Part shown: piece after piece, positions 36,759 to 45,755 of the stretch
Layout of the letters: each line of letters starts with the position of its first letter
How positions within the stretch are numbered: the stretch's first letter is position 1
Source of the DNA: CAVRCA01 sp963719345
GTDB taxonomy: Bacteria; Pseudomonadota; Alphaproteobacteria; Acetobacterales; Acetobacteraceae
Direction of reading: 5' to 3'
Length of the DNA stretch: 64,000 bases
Assembly (NCBI GenBank): GCA_963719345.1
Contig: CAVRCA010000002.1
Span: forward strand, 179,951 to 243,950
Program-made: the position numbers and the translations under genes
Notes under the pieces: generated by a model
What the model saw: the letters and a program-made list of their open reading frames with translations, nothing else
Told to the model about the DNA's origin: nothing
Database searches by the model: none

Positions 36759-36866
36759 CTCATACCTTGCGACGCGCTCTCGCGACGGATTGCCGGGTCG
36801 AAGCAGGACAACAATGCTGTCGAGCTGGCGCGGATGGAACGAGTCTCCCTGCGACACGCCTCCAAG

Positions 36867-38124
36867 TCAGGCCGGAATGCGGACCGGCAGTTCGGCGATG
36901 CCATGGATGAAGTTGGAGTAGATGCGCTTCGGTTCACCCATCAGCTCGATCTTCGGGAACCGCTTCAGGATCTCTTCCCACAGGATCGTGAGCTGAAGTT
37001 CGGCCAGCCGGTTGCCGACGCAGCGGTGGATGCCGAAGCCGAAGGACAGGTGCTGGCGCGGGCGCGCCCGGTCGATGATGAACTCGTCGGGCTGCTCGAT
37101 CGCCTCGGGGTCCCGGTTGCCCGAAATGTACCACATCACCACCTTGTCGCCTTCGCTGATCTTCTTGCCGCCGATCTCGGCGTCGGCGAGAGCGGTGCGA
37201 CGCATGTGGATGACCGGGGTCTGCCAGCGAATGATTTCCGGGACAAGGCTCGGTATCAGGCCCGGATTGTCTTGCAGCTTCTGATATTCACGCGGGTGCT
37301 TGTTGAGCGCCCAGAAGTCCGCCGGAAATCGAGTTGCGGGTGGTGTCGTTGCCGCCGACGATGAGCAGGGTCAGGTTGCCCAGGAACTCTTGCGGACGGT
37401 CGATGATGTCCCTGGTCGCCGGGCCGTGCGCGAGCATGGAGATCAGATCGGGGCGGGGCGGCAGCTTCTGCCGTTCCTTGAACATTTCGGTGAAGTAGTT
37501 CAGTGCCTCGGTCAGCACCTTGAGGCGCTTTTCGTCGCTGTCGATCTCCGTCCCCGCGTTGATGTCGACCGTCGCGATGTCCGACCAGTAGATCAGCTTG
37601 CGCCGTTCATCGAATGGGAAGTCGAACAACGTCGCGAGCATCTGGACGGTGAGCTCGATCGAGACCTTGTCGACCCAGTTGAACGTCTCGTTGCGCGGCA
37701 GGCTGTCGAGGATGCGCCCGGCACGCTCGCGGATGGTGCCGGCGAAATTCTGCAGGTTCATCGGCGCGACGATCGGCTGCACCACCTTGCGCTGCTCGTC
37801 GTGCCTTGGCTGATCCATCGAGATGAAGCTCGGCCGGCGGAACTCGGGCTCCGGATCGCGGATCGCGATGCCGCCGAGATGCGCGGCCGAGGAAAAGACC
37901 GGATGGCTGGTCTCCACCTGCATGATGTCCTTGTACTTGGTCACCGACCAATACGGGCCGTAAAGCTCGCTTTCGCAGTAATGAACCGGATCTTCGCGCC
38001 GCAGCCGCTCGAAATACGGGTACCAGATATCGTCCTGATATAGCCTCGGTTGGCTCACATCGAGCTTGTCGAGCGGCGTCGAATAGGCATCGCTGATCGG
38101 GTCGTAATGGACGGGCGCATTCAT
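36867..38124 (-). CDS. Cytochrome P450, CYP153 family, copy B, one frameshift
   Basis: This copy begins MNAPVHYDPISDAYSTPLDKLDV and continues through YFERLRREDPVHYC, FISMDQPRHDEQRK and GGNDTTRNSISGG. The second part resumes with TPVIHMRRTALADAEIGGK and the haem loop FGFGIHRCVGNRL. An extra c in the ccc at 37310-37312 breaks the frame; without it SGGLL is followed by ALNKHPREYQKL. With the repair it has about 418 residues like its neighbours. Fifty bases separate it from copy A. It is expected to be an alkane or fatty-acid omega-hydroxylase. Confidence 0.88.
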
Positions 38125-38174
38125 CGCAGCAAATTCCTTCCGATCGTTCTTGTTTGAGCCGACTTTTGTCGGTC

Positions 38175-39416
38175 TCAGGCCGGGATACGCACCGGCAGAT
38201 GCGAGATTCCGTGCACGAAGCTGGAGTAGACGCGCGTCGCCGGACCGACGACTTCGATGACCGGGAAGCGCTTGAGGATCTCTTCCCACAGGATCTTGAG
38301 CTGCATCTCGGCCAGCCGGTTGCCGACGCAGCGGTGGATGCCGAAGCCGAACGACAGGTGCTGGCGCGGCCGGGCGCGGTCGATGATGAACTCGTTCGGC
38401 CGCTCGATCGCCGCCTCGTCCCGGTTCCCCGAGATGTACCACATGGCGAGCTTGTCGCCCTTGCGAATGGCCTTGCCGCCGATCTCGGTGTCGGCAAGCG
38501 CGGTCCGGCGCATGTAGGCGAGCGGCGTCTGGTAGCGGATGATCTCCGGCACCATGCTCTCGATCAGCGCCGGATTGGCGCGCAGCTTGGCGTACTCGCC
38601 CGGATTCTGGTTGAGGAACAGCAGCCCGCCGCTGATCGAGTTGCGCGTGGTGTCGTTGCCGCCGACGATGAGCAGGACGAGGTTGCCGAGATATTCGCGC
38701 GGCGACATGTTCCGTGTCGCCTCGCCATGCGCGAGCATCGAGACAAGGTCGGGGCGCGGCTCGGCGTTCACCCGTTCGTTCCAGAGCTTTACGAAATACC
38801 CAAGGCACTCGGCGAAAACCTGCTCGCGCTTCTCCTCGCTGTCGATGTAGCCGCCGGCCGCGATGTTCATGGTCGCGCAATCCGACCAGAAGGTGAGCTT
38901 GCGGCGATCCTCGAACGGGAAGTCAAACAGGGTCGCGAGCATCGAGGTGGTGAGTTCGATCGAGACGTGGTCCACCCAGTCGAACGTCTCGCCGCGCGGC
39001 AGTTTGTCGAGAATGGCGCCGACCCGCTCGCGTATCGTCTGCTGCAGCTTGGCGAGATTGGCCGGCGCCACGATCGGCTGGACCACCTTGCGCTGGTCGT
39101 CGTGCTTGGGCGGGTCCATGGCGATGAACATCGGCAGCTTCAGCTCCTCGGGGCGGTCGAGGAGCGTGATGCCGGCTTCGGAGGACAGCGCGTCGTGCGC
39201 CAGCTCGGCCTGCATGATGTCCTTGTAGCGGGTCACCGACCAGAAGGCGCCGATCGTGCCGTCCGGGCAGAAATGCACCGGGTCGTCGCGCCGCAGCCGC
39301 TCGAAATAGGGCTGCCAGATGTCGTCGCGGTAGAGCGCCGGATCGCTGACGTCGATTGCGTCGATCGGCTTGGCGAAAGCGTCGGCGACCGGATCAAAAT
39401 CGACGGGAGCGTTCAT
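38175..39416 (-). CDS. Cytochrome P450, CYP153 family, copy A
   Basis: This intact 413-residue P450 is the first of the array and follows the ferredoxin gene by 29 bp. It has the family N-terminus WQPYFERLRRDDPVHF, the MFIAMDPPKHDDQRK segment, the I-helix GGNDTTRNSISGG, the PEIIRYQTPLAYMRR segment (others have TPVIHMRR), and the haem loop FGFGIHRCVGNRL with Cys363. The change near the substrate pocket suggests a different substrate range from copies B-D. The start at 39416 (MNAPVDF) matches the N-terminus of the other copies. Confidence 0.92.
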   Translation of the reverse strand: MNAPVDFDPVADAFAKPIDAIDVSDPALYRDDIWQPYFERLRRDDPVHFCPDGTIGAFWSVTRYKDIMQAELAHDALSSEAGITLLDRPEELKLPMFIAMDPPKHDDQRKVVQPIVAPANLAKLQQTIRERVGAILDKLPRGETFDWVDHVSIELTTSMLATLFDFPFEDRRKLTFWSDCATMNIAAGGYIDSEEKREQVFAECLGYFVKLWNERVNAEPRPDLVSMLAHGEATRNMSPREYLGNLVLLIVGGNDTTRNSISGGLLFLNQNPGEYAKLRANPALIESMVPEIIRYQTPLAYMRRTALADTEIGGKAIRKGDKLAMWYISGNRDEAAIERPNEFIIDRARPRQHLSFGFGIHRCVGNRLAEMQLKILWEEILKRFPVIEVVGPATRVYSSFVHGISHLPVRIPA

Positions 39417-39445
39417 CGCGGAACTCCGTTGCAAGAGGCATCCAC

Positions 39446-39772
39446 TCAGTGCTGCCCTTCCGGCATGCGAACGACGAGGCCGTCGAGGTCTTCGGTCATG
39501 GTGATCTGGCACGACAGGCGTGAGTTGGGCTCGGCGGCGGCGGCGAAGCTCAGCATGCTCGCCTCCTGCGATCCGGGCTCCGGCGTACCGATCCGGTCCG
39601 TCCAGGCCGGATCGACATAGACGTGGCAGGTGGCGCAGGCGCACTCGCCGCCGCAATCGGCGTCGATGCCGGGAACGTTGTTGTCCACCGCGCCGCGCAT
39701 GACGGACAAGCCGGCCTGCACGTCGATCGGATGCTCGGCGCCATTGTGCTCGATGTAGGTGACTTTCGGCAT
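39446..39772 (-). CDS. [2Fe-2S] ferredoxin of the CYP153 system
   Basis: The 108-residue protein is a putidaredoxin/adrenodoxin-type ferredoxin. The cluster ligands are Cys40, Cys46, Cys49 and Cys88; the spacing C-x5-C-x2-C then a fourth cysteine after about 38 residues is that of this class. It shuttles electrons one at a time from the ferredoxin reductase to the P450s. It lies 29 bp after the reductase gene and 29 bp before the first CYP153, which supports a dedicated role. Cytosolic. Confidence 0.93.
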   Translation of the reverse strand: MPKVTYIEHNGAEHPIDVQAGLSVMRGAVDNNVPGIDADCGGECACATCHVYVDPAWTDRIGTPEPGSQEASMLSFAAAAEPNSRLSCQITMTEDLDGLVVRMPEGQH

Positions 39773-39801
39773 GTCTCTCCCTTGGGACCAGCGTCCGCGC
39801 G

Positions 39802-41010
39802 TCAGGCTGCGAGGTCTTTCATCGATAGTGACATATCGGTCAATTTCTCTCTCGCGATTTTCACCCGCTTGCCGACCATCACTCGCCCGGCCATGAACTC
39901 CGTTGCCGCGTTCACGGCCTCGACGGCCAGCAACGTCGAGTCGGCATCGAGGTGGAAGACGGCAAACGGGCCGGCTGCGGGGTCGCCGCGCACCACCATG
40001 TCCGTCGCCTCGAACGGCAGGCCGGCGATCTGCAGCCGGACTTCGTACTGGTCGGACCAGAACCACGGCACTTCCGGCGCCGGCGGGTTGCGACCGCACA
40101 AGGCGGCGGCGGCCTGCTTGGCCTGCTCCAGCGCGTTTGGCACGCTCTCGAGCCGCGCCATGCGGCGGTAGAGCGGCAGCGGCCGGTGGGTGCAGTCGCC
40201 GATCGCAAAGATCGCCGGGTCCGACGTGCGGGCGGCAAGGTCCACCACGACGCCGCCCTCGCACGCCAGCCCGGCGGCCCGCGCCAACGCGTCGTTGGCG
40301 ACCGCTCCGACCCCGATCAGCACCGCATCGCAGGCCAGCAACTGGCCATCGGCCAACCGGACGCCGCTCACCCGACCCGCCGAGCCTTCGATCGCTTCGA
40401 CGGTGGCGCTCAGCACGAACTGCACGCCGCGGGCGCGGTGCAGCCCGGCGAAGAAGTCCGACAGGGTCGCGCAGGCGACACGCGCCAGCAGGCGGTCCTC
40501 CCGCTCGATCACCACCGCCTCGGCGCCGAGCGCGCGGGCCGAGGCGGCCGCTTCGAGCCCGATATAGCCGCCGCCGATCACCGCCAGGCGCCGGCCTGGC
40601 CCCAGCGCCGCCTTCAGCCGGTCGGCATCCGCCACGGTGCGCAGCTCGAGCACGCCGGCCAGGTCGCGGCCCGGAATGTCCAGTTGGCGCGCCCGGGCAC
40701 CCAGGGCGAGGATCAGATGATCGTAGGGCAGGGTCTCGCCGGTATCGAGCGCCACCGTGCGGGCGGCGCGGTCGATCGCGCGGGCCGTGGTCGCCAGCCG
40801 CAGTTCGATCGCGCCGGCAGCGTAGAAACTGGCGGGGCGGAGTGCCAGGCTGGCGCCGTCCGCCTCGCCTTTCAGCCAAGCTTTCGAGAGCGGCGGCCGC
40901 TGGTAGGGCGCGACCGGCTCCTCTCCGACCAGCGTGATCGGGCCTTTCCAGCCATATTGCCGCAACAGCGCCGCTGCCGACCCACCCGCATGGCCAGCCC
41001 CGACGATCAC
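39802..41010 (-). CDS. Ferredoxin reductase (FAD, NAD(P)H) of the CYP153 system
   Basis: The protein of about 402 residues has the FAD-binding GAGHAGGSAA near the N-terminus, the NAD(P)H site VIGGGYIGLEAA near 144 and the FAIGDCT motif contacting FAD. It belongs to the putidaredoxin reductase or rubredoxin-type group and should move electrons from NAD(P)H to the adjacent ferredoxin. I give a GTG start at 41010; the frame stays open upstream and the true start may be slightly earlier, since the residues just before (RV) fit the strand. Confidence 0.9.
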   Translation of the reverse strand: MIVGAGHAGGSAAALLRQYGWKGPITLVGEEPVAPYQRPPLSKAWLKGEADGASLALRPASFYAAGAIELRLATTARAIDRAARTVALDTGETLPYDHLILALGARARQLDIPGRDLAGVLELRTVADADRLKAALGPGRRLAVIGGGYIGLEAAASARALGAEAVVIEREDRLLARVACATLSDFFAGLHRARGVQFVLSATVEAIEGSAGRVSGVRLADGQLLACDAVLIGVGAVANDALARAAGLACEGGVVVDLAARTSDPAIFAIGDCTHRPLPLYRRMARLESVPNALEQAKQAAAALCGRNPPAPEVPWFWSDQYEVRLQIAGLPFEATDMVVRGDPAAGPFAVFHLDADSTLLAVEAVNAATEFMAGRVMVGKRVKIAREKLTDMSLSMKDLAA

Positions 41011-41139
41011 GACGCGCGCGTCAACCTGGCCCAGCCTGCTGTTCCCCGATCGTTGCGGATAGGCAGCACGGAGGCACGGCAGGCGTCAAGGATTGACCGC
41101 AGGCTGGCTTTTCCGGCGTTTCAGCGGCAACAACGAGGC

Positions 41140-41313
41140 ATGGGCGAGCCCGACCAGCGCGACCGCCGATCGGCCAATTTGTTTGCGGTCATCACCATCC
41201 TCGCGGTGCTGCTGCTGGGGCTGGCCGGATGGTGGCTGTTCCCCAGGCTGCAGGCCTACGTCTCGTTCCAGGACTGCGTGGCGACCGGCCGGGCGAACTG
41301 CTCAGGTCCTTGA
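41140..41313 (+). CDS. Small single-helix membrane protein
   Basis: The 57-residue protein starts at the ATG at 41140 and has one membrane helix (about 14-34) after a basic N-terminal segment and a short tail with two cysteines ending DCVATGRANCSGP. I regard it as a conserved small alphaproteobacterial membrane protein of unknown role. It is divergent from the ferredoxin reductase. Its 3' end overlaps the convergent dehydrogenase gene by 12 bases. Confidence 0.6.
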   Translation: MGEPDQRDRRSANLFAVITILAVLLLGLAGWWLFPRLQAYVSFQDCVATGRANCSGP

Positions 41314-42195
41314 ACGCACCTCGCGGCCAAGGGCGGCCTCGTAGACGCGGATGATCGAGGTGGTGTCGTCCCCGCCCATCCCTTTGGCGCGCGCCATGCG
41401 CATCAGGGTCATCACCTGCGGCCCGATCATGCCTGGGACGCCCAGTTCGTCGGCCAGCTCCAGCGCGAGGCGCAGGTCCTTGTGCGCCAGGTCGAGCGCG
41501 AAGCTCGGCTTGAAATCGCCGGAGAACGCTTTGCCGGCCACCGAGCGGTAGCCCCACGAGAAGCCGCTGGCGTTCTCGATCACGGCATGGAGTTTTTGCA
41601 GGTCGATGCCCGACATGGCGCCGATCGCCAGCGCCTCGGCGGCCGCGGCCATGTTGCTGAACGCGAGCTGGTTGTTGATCAGCTTGGCGACCGAGCCGAA
41701 TCCGACGTCGCCCAGATGGATCACCTCCTTGCTGAAGGAGGCGAGCAGCGGCCGCTGCGCCTCGAACACCGCCTCGTCGCCGCCCACCATGATGACGATG
41801 GTGGCGGCCTCGGCGCCGGCGACCCCGCCGCTGACGGGGGCCTCCAGCATCGGGATGCCGCGTTCGGCGAGCCCGGCGTGAACCCGCCGCGCCATCGTCG
41901 GCGAGTTGGTGGACAGGTCGATGTAGACCGTGCCCGGCCTGGCGTTGGCGCCGATGCCGTCCTCGCCCAGCGCCACCTGCTCGACATGGCGCGGCATCGG
42001 CAGCGAGGTGATGACGACGTCGCAGCTTTTTGCCACCTCGGCGACGCTCGCACCGGGCGTCGCGCCGAGGTCGGTGCAGGTCTTGATCGCGGCGGGGTCG
42101 AGGTCGAACACCACCACCTCATGGTTGGTGTTCTTGATGATGTTGCGGCACATCGGCCCGCCCATGTTGCCGACGCCGATAAACCCGACTTTCAT
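41302..42195 (-). CDS. NAD(P)-dependent 3-hydroxyacid dehydrogenase (3-hydroxyisobutyrate dehydrogenase family)
   Basis: The 297-residue protein has the Rossmann motif GFIGVGNMGGPM at the N-terminus, the EAPVSGGVAGAEAAT substrate signature and the catalytic lysine in VAKLINNQLAF. These mark the beta-hydroxyacid dehydrogenases, which oxidise 3-hydroxyisobutyrate, tartronate semialdehyde or similar. The gene lies upstream of the CYP153 electron-transfer genes on the same strand and 31 bp after the alcohol dehydrogenase, so it may belong to a catabolic unit, perhaps for aldehydes or hydroxyacids. Confidence 0.85.
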   Translation of the reverse strand: MKVGFIGVGNMGGPMCRNIIKNTNHEVVVFDLDPAAIKTCTDLGATPGASVAEVAKSCDVVITSLPMPRHVEQVALGEDGIGANARPGTVYIDLSTNSPTMARRVHAGLAERGIPMLEAPVSGGVAGAEAATIVIMVGGDEAVFEAQRPLLASFSKEVIHLGDVGFGSVAKLINNQLAFSNMAAAAEALAIGAMSGIDLQKLHAVIENASGFSWGYRSVAGKAFSGDFKPSFALDLAHKDLRLALELADELGVPGMIGPQVMTLMRMARAKGMGGDDTTSIIRVYEAALGREVRSRT

Positions 42196-42226
42196 GCCCG
42201 CCCGCCCTTCTTCCTGAACCCGCCCG

Positions 42227-43306
42227 TTAGGCCCGTCCGGGTTCCACCATGATCTTCGCCTGCTCGCCGGGTGTGGCGAGGGCTGCGAACGCGCCGGCGA
42301 CGCCCGACAATCCGACCTGGCCGGTGACGACCGGCGCGGCGTTGATGCGCCCCTCGGCGATGTTGGCAAGCGTGCGGGCGAACTCCTCGCCCGAGTAGCC
42401 GAGCACGAACCGGAACTCGAGCTCCTTGGCGATGGCGGTGCCGGGCTCGAAATGATCGGTCTGCATGCAGACCCCGACCACGACGACCTGGCTGCTGCCC
42501 GGCGCCTCCTCCATGATCCCCTGCAGCACGCCCGGAACCCCGACGCACTCGAAGATGACGGCGTGGCCCGGCCGTTGGCCCGCCATCTCCAGGCGGGCGC
42601 GGGCGGCGCGGGTGGCGGGGACGCCGTGCTCCGCCCAGCTCGCGTGCGGCGAGCGCGTGGCCGGATCGACCACCGTGTCGGCCCCCAGCGTCTCGGCCAG
42701 CGCTCGCCGGCCGGGCGCATAATCCGACGCGATGACCGGCCCGAAGCCGCGCGCCTTGAGGGCGGCGATCACCGCCAGCCCGACCGGCCCGCAGCCGACC
42801 ACCAGCGCGGCGCCGGCGCCGTCCAGCCGCGCCGCCGCGACCGCGTGCTCGCCCACCGCGAACGGTTCGGTGAGGGCGGCATGCACGGCGGAAAGCCCGT
42901 TGGGCACTTCGAGCAGAAGTTGCTCGTTGAGCAGCATCCGTTCGGCATAGCCGCCCGGGAAATGGTTGGAGTAGCCGACAACGTGCGCGCCGGACCGGTC
43001 GATCAGGCGGGGAACGGAGGTGACGAGCGTGCCGGGCTTCAGCTTCCGCCGGGTCTCGGGGCCGTGGTCGAGGATTTCGGCGGAAAACTCGTGGCCGAAC
43101 ACGACGTCGGCGTCGGCGCGCATCGGGTGCTCGACGCCGGCCTGCTCATAGAGCCGGCGGACCACGTCCGGGAACTGGAGCGCGTGCAGATCCGAGCCGC
43201 AGATGCCGCAGGCGCAGGTACGGACCAGCACCTGCCCCGGTCCGGGCGTCAGCTCCGCGATCTCGTCGCAGACGATTTGGCCGCCTCGTCTGATCGCCGC
43301 CCGCAT
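42227..43306 (-). CDS. Zinc-type alcohol dehydrogenase (MDR family)
   Basis: The protein of about 359 residues has the catalytic zinc motif CGICGSDLHAL, GHEFSAE, and the coenzyme-binding VGCGPVGLAVIAALKARG. The four-cysteine structural zinc loop of classical alcohol dehydrogenases is not visible. It should oxidise an alcohol with NAD(P)+ and could act on products of the CYP153 system, though that is inference. I prefer the ATG at 43306 (MRAAIRRGG) to 43330. It precedes the hydroxyacid dehydrogenase by 31 bp. Confidence 0.85.
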   Translation of the reverse strand: MRAAIRRGGQIVCDEIAELTPGPGQVLVRTCACGICGSDLHALQFPDVVRRLYEQAGVEHPMRADADVVFGHEFSAEILDHGPETRRKLKPGTLVTSVPRLIDRSGAHVVGYSNHFPGGYAERMLLNEQLLLEVPNGLSAVHAALTEPFAVGEHAVAAARLDGAGAALVVGCGPVGLAVIAALKARGFGPVIASDYAPGRRALAETLGADTVVDPATRSPHASWAEHGVPATRAARARLEMAGQRPGHAVIFECVGVPGVLQGIMEEAPGSSQVVVVGVCMQTDHFEPGTAIAKELEFRFVLGYSGEEFARTLANIAEGRINAAPVVTGQVGLSGVAGAFAALATPGEQAKIMVEPGRA

Positions 43307-43384
43307 GCTGCTGTCCCCCCGGTTGGCCAAGCATCTCAGCCCGCCGGGCGGCCCGGGGCAAGGGGCGGTGTCGTGTGCCGGCCC

Positions 43385-43558
43385 TTACCGTTCGTTGTCG
43401 CCCCGGGCGTCGTTGCCCTGGCCGCCTGTCGTGAGGTCGCCGGCCGTGCCCGGCGCGCCCTCCACGTTGGTCGCGTGGAACGAGCTGACGGGATGGACGT
43501 AGGCGCAGGCCGAGAGGCCGAACGAGCAGGCGAGAAGGACCGCCCCCAAGACTTTCAT
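43385..43558 (-). CDS. Small putative lipoprotein
   Basis: The 57-residue product has a typical signal peptide and lipobox (MKVLGAVLLACSFGLSAC), and a hydrophilic mature part of about 38 residues rich in Gly, Asn and Asp. The ATG at 43558 is at the edge of the open frame that continues to 43609. No family is recognised; small lipoproteins of this kind are often envelope-stress proteins. It stands alone, divergent from the MFS gene. Confidence 0.5.
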   Translation of the reverse strand: MKVLGAVLLACSFGLSACAYVHPVSSFHATNVEGAPGTAGDLTTGGQGNDARGDNER

Positions 43559-43691
43559 GGCAAGAATGCTCCGTTTGCCCGATCGAACGAGCCGGGCGAT
43601 GCTGGTCAAATGTGGTCGGACCGGCAGCTGTTCCAGGTTTTACCAAGCGCCGGCTGCGGTCCGATCGCACCTGAATAGGGGGACGTTGCGG

Positions 43692-45054
43692 ATGGCCGCC
43701 TCGCGCGACTGGCGCGTGCTCGTGGTGGGCCTGGGCACGCTCGTGGTGCCGCTCGAACTCGTCGGTGAACGTGGCGTTCCCGCATATCATCCGCGCCTTC
43801 GATCTGCCGATCCCGCTGATCCAGTGGGTGGTCATCAGCTACATGCTGACTTTCGCCAGCCTGATGCTGGTGTTCGGCCGGATCGGCGACATGGTGGGCT
43901 ACCGCCGCGTCTTCCTGATCGGCACGGCTTGGAGCAGCGTCGCCTTCGTGCTGTGCGGCGCGGCCCCAAGCTACACTTGGCTGCTTGCGGCAAGGGTGGC
44001 GCAAGGTGTCGGCGGCGGGCTGCTCCTCAGCGTCGGGCCGGCGCTGGCGACGAGCCTGTTCCCCGAGGCGGCGCGCGCCCGCATCCTCGGCCTCTACACC
44101 ATGATGTTCGGAGCGGGCGCGGCGCTTGGCCCGATCGTGGCCGGGATCTTGGTGCAGCGCTGGGGCTGGAGCGCGGTGTTCTGGTACCGGCTGCCCATCG
44201 CGCTGACCGCGTTCGCGCTGACTTGGGCCTTGCCGGCCAGTCCGCGCCAGCCGGGACGCCAGACATTCGACGCTGCGGGCGGCGGCCTGCTGGTGCTCTC
44301 GATCAGCGCGATCCTGCTGGCGCTCGATCAGTTGCAGCATGTCGGACAGACCACGGTCTGGCTCGTCGTGTTCACGGCACTGGCCGTCCTCGGACTGGCC
44401 GGGTTCGTGCGGGCCGAGCGGCGTGCCCGGCAGCCGATCATCGACCTCGACCTGTTCCGCGATCTCGGTTTCAGCCTGATCAATCTCGGCCACGTGCTGA
44501 TCCAGCTCGCCTCTTTCTCCATCATGCTGCTGCTGCCGTTCTACCTGAGCCGATCGACCGCCCTGTCGGTGCCGCGGACCGGGTGGGTATTGGCCTCGGC
44601 GCCGCTCGGCATCGTGCTGGCCTCGCCGCTGGCCGGCTGGCTGGCCGCGCGCGTCCCGCCCGCCCGGCTGGCGCTGATCGGCTGCGTGCTGATGAGCGCG
44701 GGGCTGGTCGCCGTCGCGCTCACGCCGGATCTTCCCGTGCTGGTGCCGATGATGGTCGCCCAGGGGTTCGGCATGGGACTGTTCCAGGTCGCCTATTTCG
44801 ACATCGTCACCGCGACCCTGCCGCGCAGCGAGCGCGGGGTGGCCGGCGCGCTCGGCATGGTCACGCGCACCGTCGGCGTGACCACGGCGGCCACCGTGCT
44901 GATGCTGCTGTTCCAGATCGTACGGGGCGCCGCCGAGGACCCGCAGGGGGCAGCGGCGTTTCTCCTGGCCTTCCGGACTACGTTCCTCGCCGCCGCGGCG
45001 TTGCCGGTGCTGGCGATGGGCCTGCTGTCGCCAGGACGGCGCTACTCGGCGTAG
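43692..45054 (+). CDS. MFS transporter (DHA2-type), one frameshift
   Basis: The N-terminal helix (MAASRDWRVLVVGLGTLVVPL) reads in one frame and the rest, from NVAFPHIIRAFDLPIPLIQWVV, in another. An extra a at 43755-43756 separates them; without it the junction reads LVVPLDSSVNVAFP, typical of the first DHA2 helix. The rest contains RIGDMVGYRRVF (motif A) and about 13 further helices. Substrates of this group are drugs or other amphipathic compounds. It is convergent with the SDR gene, overlapping by 13 bases. Confidence 0.8.
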
Positions 45055-45755
45055 ATCATCTTGCGGGTCATGCCGCCGTCGATGGTGAACTCGGCACCGG
45101 TCACGAACCCGCTCTGCGGGCCGAGCAGGAAGGCGGCCATTGCCGCAATATCCTCGGGGCGGCCGACCCGCCCGGCCGGGTGTTGCGCGTGGTCCTCCGG
45201 GCGCAGCGCCTCGCCCTTGGTCTCGATCCAGCCGGGACTGATGCAGTTCACCCGGATTCCTGGGCCGAGGCTGATCGCCAGCGCGTGCGTCAGCGCGACC
45301 AGCCCGCCCTTGGAAGCGGCGTAGGCCTCCGTGTTCGGCTCCGACATGCGCGCCCGCGTGGAGGCGATGGTCACGATGGCGCCGCCGCTGGCCCGCAGAA
45401 GGTTCTCCGCCGCGCGGGCCAGCAGGAACGTGCTGGTCAGGTTGGTGGCCAGCACGCTGTTGAACTCGGCAAGACTCAGTTCGGCGATCGGCTTGCGGAT
45501 CATGAACCCCGCGTTGCACACCAGCCCATCGAGCCGGCCCTCCTGCGTGCGGATACCGTCGATCAGCCGCTCGACCGCGTTCTCATCCGACACATCCGCC
45601 TGAACGAATTTCCCGGCGCCCGGCCGGGGCGGCGCGTTGCGGTCCGCGACCACCACGCGCCAGCCCTCGGCCGCCAAGCGGGCCGCGATGGCGGCGCCGA
45701 TGCCGCGCGCTCCTCCCGTCACGAGTGCAACCGACGGGGTCTCGTCCTGCGCCAT
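45042..45755 (-). CDS. SDR-family oxidoreductase
   Basis: The 237-residue protein is a classic short-chain dehydrogenase: TGGARGIG near 14-21, NAG in CNAGFM, the catalytic Ser in TIAS and the YxxxK motif in AYAASKGG, plus the family end TGAEFTIDGGMTRKM. It should use NAD(P)H on a small alcohol or ketone. The ATG overlaps the stop of the GT4 synthase (ATGA at 45755), so they are translated together and may act in one pathway. Confidence 0.88.
   Translation of the reverse strand: MAQDETPSVALVTGGARGIGAAIAARLAAEGWRVVVADRNAPPRPGAGKFVQADVSDENAVERLIDGIRTQEGRLDGLVCNAGFMIRKPIAELSLAEFNSVLATNLTSTFLLARAAENLLRASGGAIVTIASTRARMSEPNTEAYAASKGGLVALTHALAISLGPGIRVNCISPGWIETKGEALRPEDHAQHPAGRVGRPEDIAAMAAFLLGPQSGFVTGAEFTIDGGMTRKMIYAE

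Noticed and set aside
34108..41010. The CYP153 array as part of a natural-product gene cluster
   Set aside because: No polyketide, peptide or terpene synthase genes are near; the P450 family and redox partners fit alkane or aliphatic hydroxylation.
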